This document shows, piece by piece, positions 52,906 through 62,717 of a stretch of 64,000 bases of DNA. Each line of letters begins with the position of its first letter. The stretch's first letter is position 1. The notes under the pieces are model-generated. The model saw only the letters and a list, made by a program, of their open reading frames with translations, did not search any database and had not been told where the DNA came from. Source of the stretch: Rhabdaerophilum sp. SD176 (GTDB lineage: Bacteria; Pseudomonadota; Alphaproteobacteria; Rhizobiales; Beijerinckiaceae); contig NZ_JARJNS010000002.1 of the NCBI RefSeq assembly GCF_030143245.1, forward strand, positions 248,001 through 312,000, written 5' to 3'. A program made the position numbers and the translations under genes.

Positions 52906-53181
52906 ATGCGCGTCGTTGCCCTTGCCGCCTTCACCGTTTTCCTGGCCGGCTCCGCATTCGCGCAGAGCTCGAACCGTCTCGTCATCGAGGTCAAGCCGCG
53001 TTCCTGGCTCGATGCCGGCCGGCAGGTGCCCGTCGGTTCCATGCAGAATTATGTCTATGATACGCAGGGCCCCTCCGATGCAGCCCGGTTCGGCGCGCGC
53101 GGCAGCTCGCCCTCGCTCCTGCCGGACCGCTTCTCCTCGGGCCGCGGCATCCCGTTTGAATCACCGATTTTCTGGCGCTGA
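52906..53181 (+). CDS. Small secreted protein of unknown function
   Basis: 91 residues from ATG 52906 with GAGGAGAG upstream. Clear signal peptide (VVALAAFTVFLAGSAFAQ|SS); the mature 72 residues contain EVKPRSWLDAGRQVPVG and no cysteine. No domain recognised; such short exported proteins are common in Hyphomicrobiales. Meets leuB tail-to-tail through a shared terminator. Confidence 0.75.
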   Translation: MRVVALAAFTVFLAGSAFAQSSNRLVIEVKPRSWLDAGRQVPVGSMQNYVYDTQGPSDAARFGARGSSPSLLPDRFSSGRGIPFESPIFWR

Positions 53182-53211
53182 TCTGCGGCGCGACAAACCG
53201 GGTTCCAGCAA

Positions 53212-53235
53212 AAAGGGCGCCTCGCGGCGCCCTTT
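53212..53235. terminator. Bidirectional intrinsic terminator
   Basis: Ten-base arms AAAGGGCGCC / GGCGCCCTTT with a four-base loop, flanked by A-rich and T-rich ends, between the convergent small secreted protein gene and leuB. Confidence 0.82.
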
Positions 53236-53263
53236 ATCGTTCCGGCAGCGCAAAATGGCGCAG

Positions 53264-54373
53264 TCAGAGGCGCTTGCGCAGGGCGGCGACGATGGCATCG
53301 CCCATCTCGACCGTGCCGACCGCGTTGGCGCCCTTGGCCGCGATGTCGCGCGTGCGCAGGCCTGAAGCCAGAACATCGGCAATCGCTGCATCAACGAGAT
53401 CCGCCGCCTCGCCAAGGCCGAGGGAATAGCGCAGGGCCATGCCGAACGAGCCGATCATGGCGATCGGGTTGGCGAGACCCTGGCCGGCAATATCCGGCGC
53501 CGAGCCGTGGACCGGCTCGTAAAGCGACTTACGCTTGCCGGTTGCAGCATCCGGCGCGCCGAGCGAGGCCGAGGGCAGCATGCCCAGCGAGCCGGTCAGC
53601 ATGGCAGCCACGTCGGAGAGCATGTCGCCGAAGAGATTGTCGCAGACGATGACGTCATATTGCTTGGGCCAGCGCACGAGCTGCATGCCGCAGGCATCGG
53701 CGAGGTGGTGTTCCAGCTCGATATCCGGATATTCCTCGGCGCCGATGCGTGTCACGACTTCCTTCCAGAGCACGCCCGAGCGCATGACGTTGTGCTTCTC
53801 GGTCGAGGTGACCTTGCCACGGCGCACCTTGGCAAGATCGAACGCGACGCGGGCGATGCGCTCGATTTCATGGGTGGTGTAGACCTGCGTATCGACGGCG
53901 CGCTTCTGGCCGTTCTCGAGCGTCACCACTTCCTTCGGCTCGCCGAAATAGACGCCGCCTGTCAGTTCGCGGACGATCATGATGTCGAGCCCCTCGATCA
54001 CCTCGCGCTTGAGGGACGAGGCCTCGGCCAGGGCCGGATAGCAGACTGCCGGCCGCAGGTTGGCGAAGAGGGCGAGATCCTTGCGCAGGCGCAGCAGGCC
54101 GGCTTCCGGGCGATGCTCATAGGGGACCTTTGCCCATTTCGGCCCGCCAACGGCGCCGAAAAGCACGGCATCGGCCGAAAGGGCGAGTTGCATGGTGCTG
54201 TCGGCGACGGCCTTGCCATGGGCATCATAGGCCGCACCGCCGACGAGATCGGTCTCGGTCTCGAACGTGCCGAGGCCGGCCTTGCCGAGCGCATCCGCGA
54301 CCTTCTTCACCTCGGCCATCACTTCGGGCCCGATCCCGTCACCGGGCAGCAGCAGGAGGTTGAAGGAGGCCAT
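53264..54373 (-). CDS. leuB: 3-Isopropylmalate dehydrogenase
   Basis: 369 residues. Oxidatively decarboxylates 3-isopropylmalate in leucine synthesis. Motifs: [12 protein letters not shown] at the N-terminus, [23 protein letters not shown], and the nucleotide-binding [22 protein letters not shown]-type family with the usual length. On the same strand as leuD and leuC but separated from them by a transglycosylase and other genes. Confidence 0.97.
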   Translation of the reverse strand: MASFNLLLLPGDGIGPEVMAEVKKVADALGKAGLGTFETETDLVGGAAYDAHGKAVADSTMQLALSADAVLFGAVGGPKWAKVPYEHRPEAGLLRLRKDLALFANLRPAVCYPALAEASSLKREVIEGLDIMIVRELTGGVYFGEPKEVVTLENGQKRAVDTQVYTTHEIERIARVAFDLAKVRRGKVTSTEKHNVMRSGVLWKEVVTRIGAEEYPDIELEHHLADACGMQLVRWPKQYDVIVCDNLFGDMLSDVAAMLTGSLGMLPSASLGAPDAATGKRKSLYEPVHGSAPDIAGQGLANPIAMIGSFGMALRYSLGLGEAADLVDAAIADVLASGLRTRDIAAKGANAVGTVEMGDAIVAALRKRL

Positions 54374-54550
54374 GGTCTAACCCTTTCCGACAGAAACCGA
54401 GTGGCGCCATCCCGGCGCGGCACGGGTTGACTACAGAAGCCCGGGGCTGGCCGCAAGCGCCTTTCGATTAAGGTAAATTCTTCCTTTGGCTGGCTCGATC
54501 CGGCTCTCTGTGACAAGGAGAGGATGCTGCATGCGGGCAAGAGGTGATCC

Positions 54551-55075
54551 ATGCCGATTCGAGCCTTCCTGGCCGGCGCCGCGTTCTCGCTGATGCTCGT
54601 CACCCTTGCCGGGGCTGCCATCGTCTTCGGCCCTTCCGTCCTCGCTTTCGCGCCGGAAGCTGCCGCAGTGCCGGTTTCCCGGGCGCCGATGGTCGATTAC
54701 GGGCCGCAGAAGGTGGTTTATCATGTCTCGACCCGGGGCTCCTGGCGCGATCGCGAGAGCGAAGCCCGCCGGCTGATCGCGGTGCTCAACAACCACCTCC
54801 AGGCGCTCGAACCGGATCCTGCCGAGATCCAGGTGATCCTCCAGGGCGACGGAATCGATATTCTCCGGCGGGCCAGCAGCAGCCCGAATCTTGCCCGATC
54901 GGTCGATTCCCTCCGCGAGCGTGGCGTGCGCTTCCGCGTCTGCGCCAATACGCTCGACGCCTATCGGGTGGGGCTTGATACGCTGCATGGCGTGCGCGAG
55001 ACGGATCTGGTCCAGGCCGGCGTCGCCGAGCTGATCCATCTCCAGCGGCAGGGCTTCGGCTACATCAAGTTCTGA
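54551..55075 (+). CDS. DsrE-family protein with N-terminal membrane helix
   Basis: 174 residues from ATG 54551 with AAGAGGTGA upstream. One N-terminal hydrophobic segment (about residues 4-30, anchor or signal), then a DsrE/DsrF-like fold: KVVYHVSTRGSWRD, EIQVILQGDGIDILRR, and RFRVCANTLDAYRVG with a single cysteine at the usual active position. Family members handle sulphur relay in the cytoplasm, but an exported member is less clear; role unknown. Confidence 0.82.
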   Translation: MPIRAFLAGAAFSLMLVTLAGAAIVFGPSVLAFAPEAAAVPVSRAPMVDYGPQKVVYHVSTRGSWRDRESEARRLIAVLNNHLQALEPDPAEIQVILQGDGIDILRRASSSPNLARSVDSLRERGVRFRVCANTLDAYRVGLDTLHGVRETDLVQAGVAELIHLQRQGFGYIKF

Positions 55076-55102
55076 CCGCCGGCGGCCTGCCAAGGGCCGG
55101 TC

Positions 55103-56281
55103 CTAGCGCAGGGAGTCGAACACCTTGCCACCGGCACGACCGGTTTGCGGCATGCCGAGTTTGGCCTCCACATCCTTGATCGCGGCGCGGGTCAGGGGGC
55201 CGATCGCGCCGTCGGGCTTGCCGACATCGTAGCCGGCGCGGACCAGCCGTTCCTGCAATTCCTTGCGCTCGGCGCGGGAAAGGCCGCGATCATCGGTCGG
55301 CCAGGGCGTGCGGATGCCGGGGCGGCCGCGCAGCCGGTCGGACAGGATCGAGATGGCGAGAGCGTAGCTCTCGGCGGCGTTATAGGCATAGGCCGCGTCG
55401 AAATTCTTCGTGACGAGGAAAGCCGGGCCGTTGCGTCCCGCCGGCAGAAGCAGACCCGCCGCCGGCAGGCCTGACAGCGCGCTGCCATCGATCCGGGTGA
55501 TGCCCCGGCCCGCCCAGCTGGCGAGATCCTGCTTGCCGGTGCGGCCGGAGGGCCCGGCATAACCGGCCGGGAGACGCACCTCGTAGCCCCAGCTCGCGCC
55601 GGTGATCCAGCCGGATCTCTTCAGGTAATTGGCGGTGGACGCGAGGGCGTCGGGGATCGAGTCCACGAGGTCGCGGCGTCCGTCGCCATCGAAATCTACC
55701 GCGAGGCGGAGATAGGTCGAGGGGATGAACTGGGTGTGCCCGAAGGCGCCGGCCCAGGAGCCGCGCAGTTTCTCGGCATCGAGATCGCCGCGCTGCACGA
55801 TCTTCATCGTCGAGACGAGTTCGGTCCGGAAGAACTCGCGCCTGCGCGTGCCGAAGCAGGCGGCGGTGGAGAGGGCCTGCGGCAGTGACCAGCGGCCGGG
55901 CACCTGACCGAAATCGCTCTCGACGCCCCAGACCGCGACCACGGTATGCCGGTCGACGCCATAGGCCTGCTCGATGCGCGCAAGGACAGAGGCATGCCTT
56001 GCCAGCATCGCTCGGCCCTCGGCAATTTTCTGGTCATCGACGAGGGTGGCGAGATAATCCCAGATCGGCGTGCGGAATTCCGGCTGCGCGCTCATCGCCT
56101 CGATGATCTTCATGTCGGGCGTCACGCCGGACATCATCCGGTCGAAGGTGGCGCCGCTGATGCCCTGCCCGAGGGCATGGCTGCGCAGGCCGGAGACGCA
56201 GCTGGCAAAATCGGCCTGCGCCGGGCCGATGACCGCAGCCAGAGCAAGGGCGATAAGGGGCAGGCGGCCGAAGCGCTTCAT
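55103..56281 (-). CDS. Lytic murein transglycosylase (MltB type) with peptidoglycan-binding domain
   Basis: 392 residues from ATG 56281 with GGAGA upstream. Signal peptide ends near AQA|DF. MltB/SltB domain (about 25-310) with catalytic E121 in AVWGVESDFG, GAFGHTQFIPSTYLR and a DFDGDGRRDLVDS motif that may bind calcium. A C-terminal peptidoglycan-binding domain (about 330-390) has LQERLVRAGYDVGKPDGAIG. Cuts peptidoglycan glycan strands in the periplasm, giving 1,6-anhydro ends. Confidence 0.94.
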   Translation of the reverse strand: MKRFGRLPLIALALAAVIGPAQADFASCVSGLRSHALGQGISGATFDRMMSGVTPDMKIIEAMSAQPEFRTPIWDYLATLVDDQKIAEGRAMLARHASVLARIEQAYGVDRHTVVAVWGVESDFGQVPGRWSLPQALSTAACFGTRRREFFRTELVSTMKIVQRGDLDAEKLRGSWAGAFGHTQFIPSTYLRLAVDFDGDGRRDLVDSIPDALASTANYLKRSGWITGASWGYEVRLPAGYAGPSGRTGKQDLASWAGRGITRIDGSALSGLPAAGLLLPAGRNGPAFLVTKNFDAAYAYNAAESYALAISILSDRLRGRPGIRTPWPTDDRGLSRAERKELQERLVRAGYDVGKPDGAIGPLTRAAIKDVEAKLGMPQTGRAGGKVFDSLR

Positions 56282-56385
56282 GCGGGCAGTCTCCAACGAT
56301 AACGGCGCCAAAATAAGGCGCCGTCGTTAACGGAGATTCACCATGAGGGCGTTTTCCGCCCCGCGCGGCGCGGGGCCGCAGCGTT

Positions 56386-56991
56386 TCACAGCCAGGGGCG
56401 CTCGGTCTTGGCCTTGGCTTCGTAGCTGTTGATCTTCGGTGCCTTTTCCATGGTCAGGCCGATATCGTCGAGGCCTTCCATGAGACATTTCTTGCGGAAC
56501 GGATCGATCTCGAACTTTACCGTTCCGCCATCCGGGCCGCGGATTTCCTGCGCCTCGAGATCGACCGTGAGCGTGGCATTCGAGCCGCGATCGGCATCGT
56601 CGAAGAGCTTGTCGAGATCTTCCGGCGAGACAGTGATCGGCAGGATGCCGTTCTTGAAGCAGTTATTGTAGAAGATATCGGCGAAGCTGGTGGAGATCAC
56701 GCAGCGGATGCCGAAATCGAGCAGCGCCCAGGGCGCATGCTCGCGGCTGGAGCCGCAGCCGAAATTGTCGCCGGCGATCAGGATCTCGCTCTTGCGATAG
56801 GCCGCCTTGTTCAGCACGAAATCCGGGTTCTCGGTGCCATCCTCGTGATAGCGCATCTCGAAGAACAGCGACTTGCCGAGGCCGGTGCGCTTGATCGTCT
56901 TCAGGAACTGCTTGGGGATGATCATGTCGGTATCGACATTGACCACCTTCATCGGGGCCGGGGTGGAGGTGAGCGTCTTGAACGGCTGCAT
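56386..56991 (-). CDS. leuD: 3-Isopropylmalate dehydratase small subunit
   Basis: 201 residues from ATG 56991 with CAGGAG upstream. Works with LeuC to isomerise isopropylmalate. Motifs: [32 protein letters not shown] after GDN, and [18 protein letters not shown]. Length is that of bacterial LeuD. Upstream of mltB on the same strand; leuC lies 2 kb further, with three unrelated genes between. Confidence 0.96.
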   Translation of the reverse strand: MQPFKTLTSTPAPMKVVNVDTDMIIPKQFLKTIKRTGLGKSLFFEMRYHEDGTENPDFVLNKAAYRKSEILIAGDNFGCGSSREHAPWALLDFGIRCVISTSFADIFYNNCFKNGILPITVSPEDLDKLFDDADRGSNATLTVDLEAQEIRGPDGGTVKFEIDPFRKKCLMEGLDDIGLTMEKAPKINSYEAKAKTERPWL

Positions 56992-57146
56992 GGCAGAACT
57001 CCTGATCAGCGCGTGATACCGCATTCCGCAGCGGATTCAAGCCTCCGGGCATGCGGGGCGAAGCCGGACATCCGATGATCGCCTTTGCCGGTCCTTAAGG
57101 GTCCTCTGGCAGGGTCCGGGCGGATACCTTCAGGGGGCTGGATCCG

Positions 57147-57731
57147 ATGAACGGCATGCATTCCCTTCCGCGGGAGGCACTCCAGCGGTTGACGCGCGAG
57201 CTGGCGGGCGAGCCGATCCTCTGGGCGGGCCAGCCCGCGCCGGGGCTTGCCTTCTGGCGGGCGGCCCTGCTCTGGCTTTTTGCCGTGCCCTGGACGGCCT
57301 TCTCGCTGGCCTGGGAGGGGATTGCGCTGGCGGCGTTCTTCTCCGCCGAGCCGGGGCAGAGGCCGGAAGGCGTCGGGGCGGTTCTCATCTGGATTTTCCC
57401 GCTTTTCGGCCTGCCTTTCGTGCTGATCGGGCTGTGGATGCTGGCGAAGCCCTTCCTCGAGGCCCGCAAGGCCCGCCGGACCGTGCATGTGCTGACCGAA
57501 AAGCGGCTCATCACGGCGGAACTCGGCGAAGCGATCAGCCTGACGAGCCTGCCGCCCTCGCGCATTGTCGAGATCACCCGGCGGGCGGGGCCAGCAGGGA
57601 CCGGCACGCTCAGCCTGTCCCTGGGGCAGTTCCGCGACAACGACGGCGATCGGGTCGAGAAGGTGATCCACTTGCTCGGCGTGCCGGACGTCGAGCAGCT
57701 CGACCGGGAATTGCGGCGCCTGATGGGCTGA
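57147..57731 (+). CDS. Membrane protein with PH-like domain
   Basis: 194 residues. N-terminal LAGEPILWAGQPAPG, typical of bacterial PH-domain membrane proteins (YdbS-like). Two membrane helices follow (about 33-63 and 77-101), then a beta-rich domain HVLTEKRLITAELGEAISLT ... SLSLGQFRDN. Function unknown. Ends 11 bases before the convergent metallopeptidase gene. Confidence 0.72.
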   Translation: MNGMHSLPREALQRLTRELAGEPILWAGQPAPGLAFWRAALLWLFAVPWTAFSLAWEGIALAAFFSAEPGQRPEGVGAVLIWIFPLFGLPFVLIGLWMLAKPFLEARKARRTVHVLTEKRLITAELGEAISLTSLPPSRIVEITRRAGPAGTGTLSLSLGQFRDNDGDRVEKVIHLLGVPDVEQLDRELRRLMG

Positions 57732-57742
57732 AAGCGCCGCGC

Positions 57743-58171
57743 TCAGCCCGCGGCGGCCTCGATCTTTTCCATATCGGCATCGGAGAGGCCGAAATGATGG
57801 CCGATCTCGTGCACGAGGACATGGGTGATGACGGCGCCGAGGGTTTCCTCGTTCTCGGCCCAGTAATCGAGGATCGGCCGGCGATAGAGCCAGACCATGT
57901 TCGGGCCCTGCCCGGTTTCCGGCACGGCACCGGCTTCCGTCATCCCGTGGCCGTGAAACAGGCCGAGAATGTCAAACGGGGTCTCGAGTTCCATCGCCTC
58001 GATCACCTCGTCATCCGGGAAATCCTCGATCCGGATGATGACGGTGCCGCAGAGGGTGCGGAAGGATTCGGGCAATTGCCGGAAGGCCTCGTCGGCCATC
58101 GCTTCGAAATCCTCGAGCGTGGGGGCCTGCATCGGCGCCCAGGAGGCGGAGGGGAAGCGGGACGTTGCCAT
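57743..58171 (-). CDS. Zincin-like metallopeptidase family protein
   Basis: 142 residues from ATG 58171; an ATG five codons upstream is possible. Zinc motif HVLVHEIGHHFGLSDADM, an HExxHxxGxxD pattern, near the C-terminus, with IIRIEDFPDDEVIE and LGLFHGHGMTE upstream. This is the small metallopeptidase family found in many alphaproteobacteria and actinobacteria; substrate unknown. The zinc site is intact, so activity is likely. Confidence 0.86.
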   Translation of the reverse strand: MATSRFPSASWAPMQAPTLEDFEAMADEAFRQLPESFRTLCGTVIIRIEDFPDDEVIEAMELETPFDILGLFHGHGMTEAGAVPETGQGPNMVWLYRRPILDYWAENEETLGAVITHVLVHEIGHHFGLSDADMEKIEAAAG

Positions 58172-58275
58172 GGTCTTCGGGTGCACGCTTTAAGATAATA
58201 CACGACAGGGAGCCGCGCATATTGCGCCGCACATCCCCTATCTAGCCCTTTGCACCCGTGCGGGGAAGGGCCGGC

Positions 58276-58473
58276 TCACCACCATTTCAGCTGGTAGCCG
58301 AAATACCAGGCGAGGCCGATGAACGCGATCAGTGACAGGCCGCGCCCGATCCGCGTGGCCCAGCGCTCGATGCCATCGGCCTTTTCCGCATCCTTCGCCG
58401 CGAAATGTTCGCCTGCCCGCGCGAGCGAGGAGGAGAGGAACGTGCCGGAATCGTCGGGGCGTTTTTCGGTCAT
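58276..58473 (-). CDS. Small protein with C-terminal membrane helix
   Basis: 65 residues, ATG 58473 with GAGGTG upstream. A charged N-terminal two-thirds with RAGEHFAAKDAEKADGIERW and one membrane helix at the C-terminus (about 47-62, LSLIAFIGLAWYFGYQL). No family recognised. Stands alone between the metallopeptidase and the secreted protein genes. Confidence 0.6.
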   Translation of the reverse strand: MTEKRPDDSGTFLSSSLARAGEHFAAKDAEKADGIERWATRIGRGLSLIAFIGLAWYFGYQLKWW

Positions 58474-58624
58474 GGGGCGGCACCTCGGGTGATGGGGGCG
58501 ATGTTGGCCTTCCCGGGCCCGAGGTCAACCCCCTTCGGCCGGTGCTGCATCACACGGCGGGCCAGGCCACGGCGCGGCATTCTCCTCCCATGCGGCAATC
58601 CCGCCGCGAAAGGAGGTCGCTCCG

Positions 58625-58903
58625 ATGAAACGCTCATTCCTGATGCTCGCCGTTCTGGCGGGCGGAACCTTCTCGGCGGGGCTGGTCGCGGCCCCGCGCG
58701 AGGCCGAAGCCCGGGTCTGTATCTCCCGGTACCATGATCTGCGCGGCACCTGCGCGCGCTGGGCGCCGGGCTGGGGCCCGGGGGCGATGCGCCCGATCCG
58801 GCCCGGCTGGGCGGGGCTGGGCCCCTATCGCTGCCGCTGGGTGTCCTATGCCGTTCCCACCCCCTGGGGGGTGAGGGTCGAGCGCCGGCGCATCTGCGGT
58901 TAG
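58625..58903 (+). CDS. Small secreted Arg/Trp/Cys-rich protein
   Basis: 92 residues from ATG 58625 with a strong AAAGGAGG ribosome site. Signal peptide, then a short mature part with four cysteines (RVCISRYHDLRGTCARW, YRCRW, RRICG) that could form two disulphides, and many Arg, Trp and Pro. No family recognised. Expression as a periplasmic or exported peptide is likely. Confidence 0.7.
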   Translation: MKRSFLMLAVLAGGTFSAGLVAAPREAEARVCISRYHDLRGTCARWAPGWGPGAMRPIRPGWAGLGPYRCRWVSYAVPTPWGVRVERRRICG

Positions 58904-58998
58904 GCGGGTGCCCGGGCCGGGTCTTCCGCCCGGCCCTGTCGACCGGACGCCTTTTCTGCGATCTGCCGGCTTCCGTCAGATCGGAAAAAGCTATGGCC

Positions 58999-60408
58999 TC
59001 AGCCGATCGTGCGGATATCCACGAAGCGGCCGGCAATGGCCGCAGCGGCCGCCATCTGCGGCGAGACGAGATGCGTGCGGCCCTTGAAGCCCTGGCGGCC
59101 CTCGAAATTGCGGTTCGAGGTCGAGGCGCAGCGCTGGCCCGGCTTGAGCTGGTCCGGGTTCATGCCAAGGCACATGGAGCAGCCCGGCTCGCGCCACTGG
59201 AACCCGGCGGCGATGAAGATCTTGTCGAGACCTTCGGCCTCGGCCTGTTCCTTGACGAGGCCCGAGCCCGGCACGACCATCGCGTAATCAAGGCGCGAGG
59301 AGACCGTCTTGCCCTCGAGGATCTTGGCGGCGGCGCGCAGATCCTCGATCCGGCCATTGGTGCAGGAGCCGATCCAGACCACGTCCAGCTCGATATCGGT
59401 GATCTTCGTGCCGGCGGCGAGGCCCATATAGGCGAGGGCGCGGATCTTCGATTCACGCTTGGTCTCGTCCGGGATAACGGAAGGATCCGGCACGGCGCCG
59501 GTGATCGAGACGACGTCTTCCGGCGAGGTGCCCCAGGACACGATGGGCGGCAGGTTGTTCGCATCCAGCGTCACCACCCGGTCGAAATGTGCGCCGGCAT
59601 CGGTGCGCAACGTGTCCCAGTAGCGGCGGGCCGCATCCCAGGCGGCGCCCTTCGGCGCTTTCGGCCGGCCTTCGAGATAGGCATAGGTCTTCTCGTCCGG
59701 CGCGATCAGGCCGGCGCGGGCGCCGCCCTCGATCGACATGTTGCAGACGGTCATGCGGCCTTCCATCGAGAGCGCCTCGATGGCCGAGCCGGCATATTCG
59801 ATCACCGAGCCGGTGCCGCCGGCGGTGCCGATCTCGCCGATGATGGCAAGGACGATATCCTTGGCGGTGACGCCGCCCTGCAGGGTGCCATCCACCTGCA
59901 CGCGCATGTTCTTAGCCTTTTTCTGGATCAGCGTCTGGGTGGCGAGCACATGCTCGACCTCGGACGTGCCGATGCCATGGGCGAGGGCCCCGAAAGCGCC
60001 ATGGGTAGAGGTGTGGCTGTCGCCGCAGACGATGGTCGTGCCCGGCAGGGTGAAGCCCTGTTCCGGGCCGATCACGTGGACGATGCCCTGGCGCTTGTCG
60101 CGCTCGGAGTAATATTCAACGCCGAAATCGGCAGCGTTCTGCGCCAGCGTCTCGACCTGGATGCGGCTTTCCTCTTCCTCGATGCCTTTCGAGCGGTCGG
60201 AGGTGGGGACATTATGGTCGACCACGGCGAGGGTCTTTTCCGGGGCACGGACCTTGCGGCCCGTCATGCGGAGGCCCTCGAAAGCCTGCGGCGAGGTGAC
60301 CTCATGGACGAGATGGCGGTCAATGTAGAGCAGGCAGGTTCCATCCGGCTGGCGATCCACCACGTGGTCGTCGAAGATCTTGTCATACAGGGTGGTCGGC
60401 GTGCTCAT
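58999..60408 (-). CDS. leuC: 3-Isopropylmalate dehydratase large subunit
   Basis: 469 residues from ATG 60408 with AGGAGAG upstream; longer reading rejected. Aconitase-family enzyme of leucine synthesis with a 4Fe-4S cluster. Motifs: [36 protein letters not shown], the cluster ligands in [14 protein letters not shown] and [10 protein letters not shown]. Partner LeuD is at 56386-56991. Divergent from kup across about 300 bp. Confidence 0.97.
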   Translation of the reverse strand: MSTPTTLYDKIFDDHVVDRQPDGTCLLYIDRHLVHEVTSPQAFEGLRMTGRKVRAPEKTLAVVDHNVPTSDRSKGIEEEESRIQVETLAQNAADFGVEYYSERDKRQGIVHVIGPEQGFTLPGTTIVCGDSHTSTHGAFGALAHGIGTSEVEHVLATQTLIQKKAKNMRVQVDGTLQGGVTAKDIVLAIIGEIGTAGGTGSVIEYAGSAIEALSMEGRMTVCNMSIEGGARAGLIAPDEKTYAYLEGRPKAPKGAAWDAARRYWDTLRTDAGAHFDRVVTLDANNLPPIVSWGTSPEDVVSITGAVPDPSVIPDETKRESKIRALAYMGLAAGTKITDIELDVVWIGSCTNGRIEDLRAAAKILEGKTVSSRLDYAMVVPGSGLVKEQAEAEGLDKIFIAAGFQWREPGCSMCLGMNPDQLKPGQRCASTSNRNFEGRQGFKGRTHLVSPQMAAAAAIAGRFVDIRTIG

Positions 60409-60713
60409 CTCATCTCTCCTTCGCGTCGCCGGGCAGGGCGGCGGCGTGGCACGGCAGCTTCCCGCCGCGCGGCGCCGTGATTTACGCCAATCGCCGCCCG
60501 GATTCCAGCCCCTTCTTGGGAAAGGTTCCAAAGCGGAAGGGCGGTGCGGTTATCCGCCCTGCGGACAAAACCGGGCTATCCGCTGTCGGGCGATGGGTGT
60601 ATAAGGCGCGCCGCCCCGACCGGTTTGCCTTGCGCTGCAGCAAGGCCCGGACGGGTTACGGACGAGACAGGCGCGGCTTGTCCTGCCGGCCTATCGAACA
60701 AGGGAATTCCGGC
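60409..60713. other. Intergenic region between leuC and kup
   Basis: 305 bases between divergent genes; both promoters should be here. The only clear structure is a short hairpin AGGGCGG/CCGCCCT at 60538-60560 without a T-run. No leader peptide rich in leucine is seen ahead of leuC, and no known riboswitch ahead of kup. Confidence 0.5.
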
Positions 60714-62648
60714 ATGGGCGATCATTCGTCGACGGGCGGGCCGCATGAGGATCATGGCGGGCACGGGGCCGGATTGTCGGGCCCCATGCGCACCTTCGCG
60801 CTGGCCGTCGGTTCCGTCGGCGTGGTCTACGGCGATATCGGCACCTCGCCGCTCTATGCGCTGAAGGAATCTGTCCATCACGCCGCGAAGGACGGGATTA
60901 CCCGCGCCGAAGTGATCGGGATCGTCTCGCTGCTCATCTGGGCGGTGATTGTCGTCGTCACCATCAAATATGTCATCTTCATCATGCGTGCCGACAACAA
61001 GGGCGAGGGCGGCACGCTCTCGCTGATGGCGCTGGCGCAGCAGGCTTTCGGCCGGCGCAGCCCGGTCATCTTCCTGCTCGGCGTGATGGGCGCAGCCCTT
61101 TTCTACGGTGATTCGATCATCACCCCGGCGATCTCGGTGCTCTCGGCCGTGGAGGGGCTCAAGCTCGTCCACCCCGCCTTCACCGACCAGTGGAACGTGA
61201 TCATGCTGGCGATTGCCATCCTGTTCGCGCTTTTCCTGGTGCAGAGCCGGGGCACCGAGAGCGTCGCCCGGTTTTTCGGCCCGATCATGGTGATCTGGTT
61301 CACCGTGATCGCTGTGCTCGGCATCATGCATATCGAGGATGACATCGGCATCCTCGCCGCGTTCAACCCCTATCACGCGGCCGAATTCGTGGCCGGCCAT
61401 GGCGTGATCGGGCTGCTGGTGCTGGGCTCCGTCTTCCTCGCTGTGACCGGTGCCGAAGCGCTTTATGCCGATATGGGGCATTTCGGCCGCCGCCCGATCC
61501 GGCTCGCCTGGCTGCTCTTCGTTTTCCCGGCCCTCACGCTGAACTATCTCGGCCAGGGCGCGTTCGTGCTCAAGAACATCACCGATCCCAAGGCGATCGA
61601 GAACCCGTTCTTCCTGCTCGCCCCGGAATGGGCCGTGCTGCCGCTGGTCATCCTGTCGGGCGTGGCGACCATCATCGCCAGCCAAGCCGTGATTACCGGC
61701 GCCTTCTCCCTGACCCAGCAGGCAGTCCAGCTCGGCCTGCTGCCACGCATCGAGATCCGCCATACCTCCGAGACCACGCTCGGCCAGATCTATATCCCGC
61801 AGGTCAATTGGCTGCTGGCGCTCGGCGTCTTCGCGCTGGTGCTGTCGTTCAAGACCTCGAGCTCGCTTGCCTCGGCCTATGGCATCGCCGTGACGGGAGC
61901 CATGCTTGCGGATACGGGGCTGTTCTTCATCGTCGCGCGCTATGTCTGGCAATGGCCGAACTGGCGCGTGGCGTTGTTCGGCATCCCGTTCCTTGCGATC
62001 GACCTGATCTTCTTCGGCGCGAATTGCCTGAAGATCCCCGATGGCGCCTACATGCCGCTGATCTTCGGCGCGGTGCTGATCCTGATGATGTGGACCTGGG
62101 TCCGCGGGACGCGGATCATCAACGAGAAGTCGCGCAGGGATTCGGTGCCGCTGGTCGACCTGATCAAGATGCTCGAGAAATCGAAACCCGTCCGCGTGGC
62201 CGGGACGGCGGTGTTCCTCACCGCCGATCCGGAGACCGCGCCCGGTGCCTTGCTGCATAATCTCAAGCACAACAAGGTGCTCCACAAGCGCAACATCATG
62301 CTGACGATCCGCACCGAGGACATGCCGCGCGTGCCGGAATCGGAGAAACTCCTCATCGAGGAACTCAGCGAGGATGTGAAGCGGATCGTCGTCCGGATCG
62401 GCTATATGGAAACGCCGCGCGTGCCGCATTTCCTCGCGCTGGCGCGCCGCCGCGGGCTGGATTTCGACATCATGCAGACGTCGTTCTTCCTCGGAAAGCG
62501 GACGATCAAGGCCGCGGCAACGTCCGGCATGCCGCTCTGGCAGGACAATCTCTTCATCTTCCTGTCCCGGACGGCGGCGAATGCGACGGACTTCTTCCAT
62601 ATCCCGACCGGGCGTGTGGTCGAGCTCGGCGCGCAGGTCACGGTCTGA
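60714..62648 (+). CDS. kup: Kup-type potassium uptake transporter
   Basis: 644 residues from ATG 60714 with AAGGG upstream. Proton-coupled potassium uptake in the inner membrane. N-terminal His-rich tail, then about twelve membrane helices; family motifs VGVVYGDIGTSPLYALKES and VTGAEALYADMGHFGRRPI. A C-terminal cytoplasmic domain of about 150 residues has the pattern RVPHFLALARRRGLDFD. Transcribed alone; may read into the agmatinase gene 69 bp downstream. Confidence 0.96.
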   Translation: MGDHSSTGGPHEDHGGHGAGLSGPMRTFALAVGSVGVVYGDIGTSPLYALKESVHHAAKDGITRAEVIGIVSLLIWAVIVVVTIKYVIFIMRADNKGEGGTLSLMALAQQAFGRRSPVIFLLGVMGAALFYGDSIITPAISVLSAVEGLKLVHPAFTDQWNVIMLAIAILFALFLVQSRGTESVARFFGPIMVIWFTVIAVLGIMHIEDDIGILAAFNPYHAAEFVAGHGVIGLLVLGSVFLAVTGAEALYADMGHFGRRPIRLAWLLFVFPALTLNYLGQGAFVLKNITDPKAIENPFFLLAPEWAVLPLVILSGVATIIASQAVITGAFSLTQQAVQLGLLPRIEIRHTSETTLGQIYIPQVNWLLALGVFALVLSFKTSSSLASAYGIAVTGAMLADTGLFFIVARYVWQWPNWRVALFGIPFLAIDLIFFGANCLKIPDGAYMPLIFGAVLILMMWTWVRGTRIINEKSRRDSVPLVDLIKMLEKSKPVRVAGTAVFLTADPETAPGALLHNLKHNKVLHKRNIMLTIRTEDMPRVPESEKLLIEELSEDVKRIVVRIGYMETPRVPHFLALARRRGLDFDIMQTSFFLGKRTIKAAATSGMPLWQDNLFIFLSRTAANATDFFHIPTGRVVELGAQVTV

Positions 62649-62717
62649 GGTCGGGCCAACGGCGCTTGCCTTCGCCACTCGGGCTTGCCACTCTTCGCGG
62701 CAACGCGAGGATTGACC

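Noticed and set aside
60538-60560. Hairpin upstream of kup as a riboswitch or terminator
   Set aside because: Only seven pairs, no T-run, no second structure, and no known alphaproteobacterial kup riboswitch.
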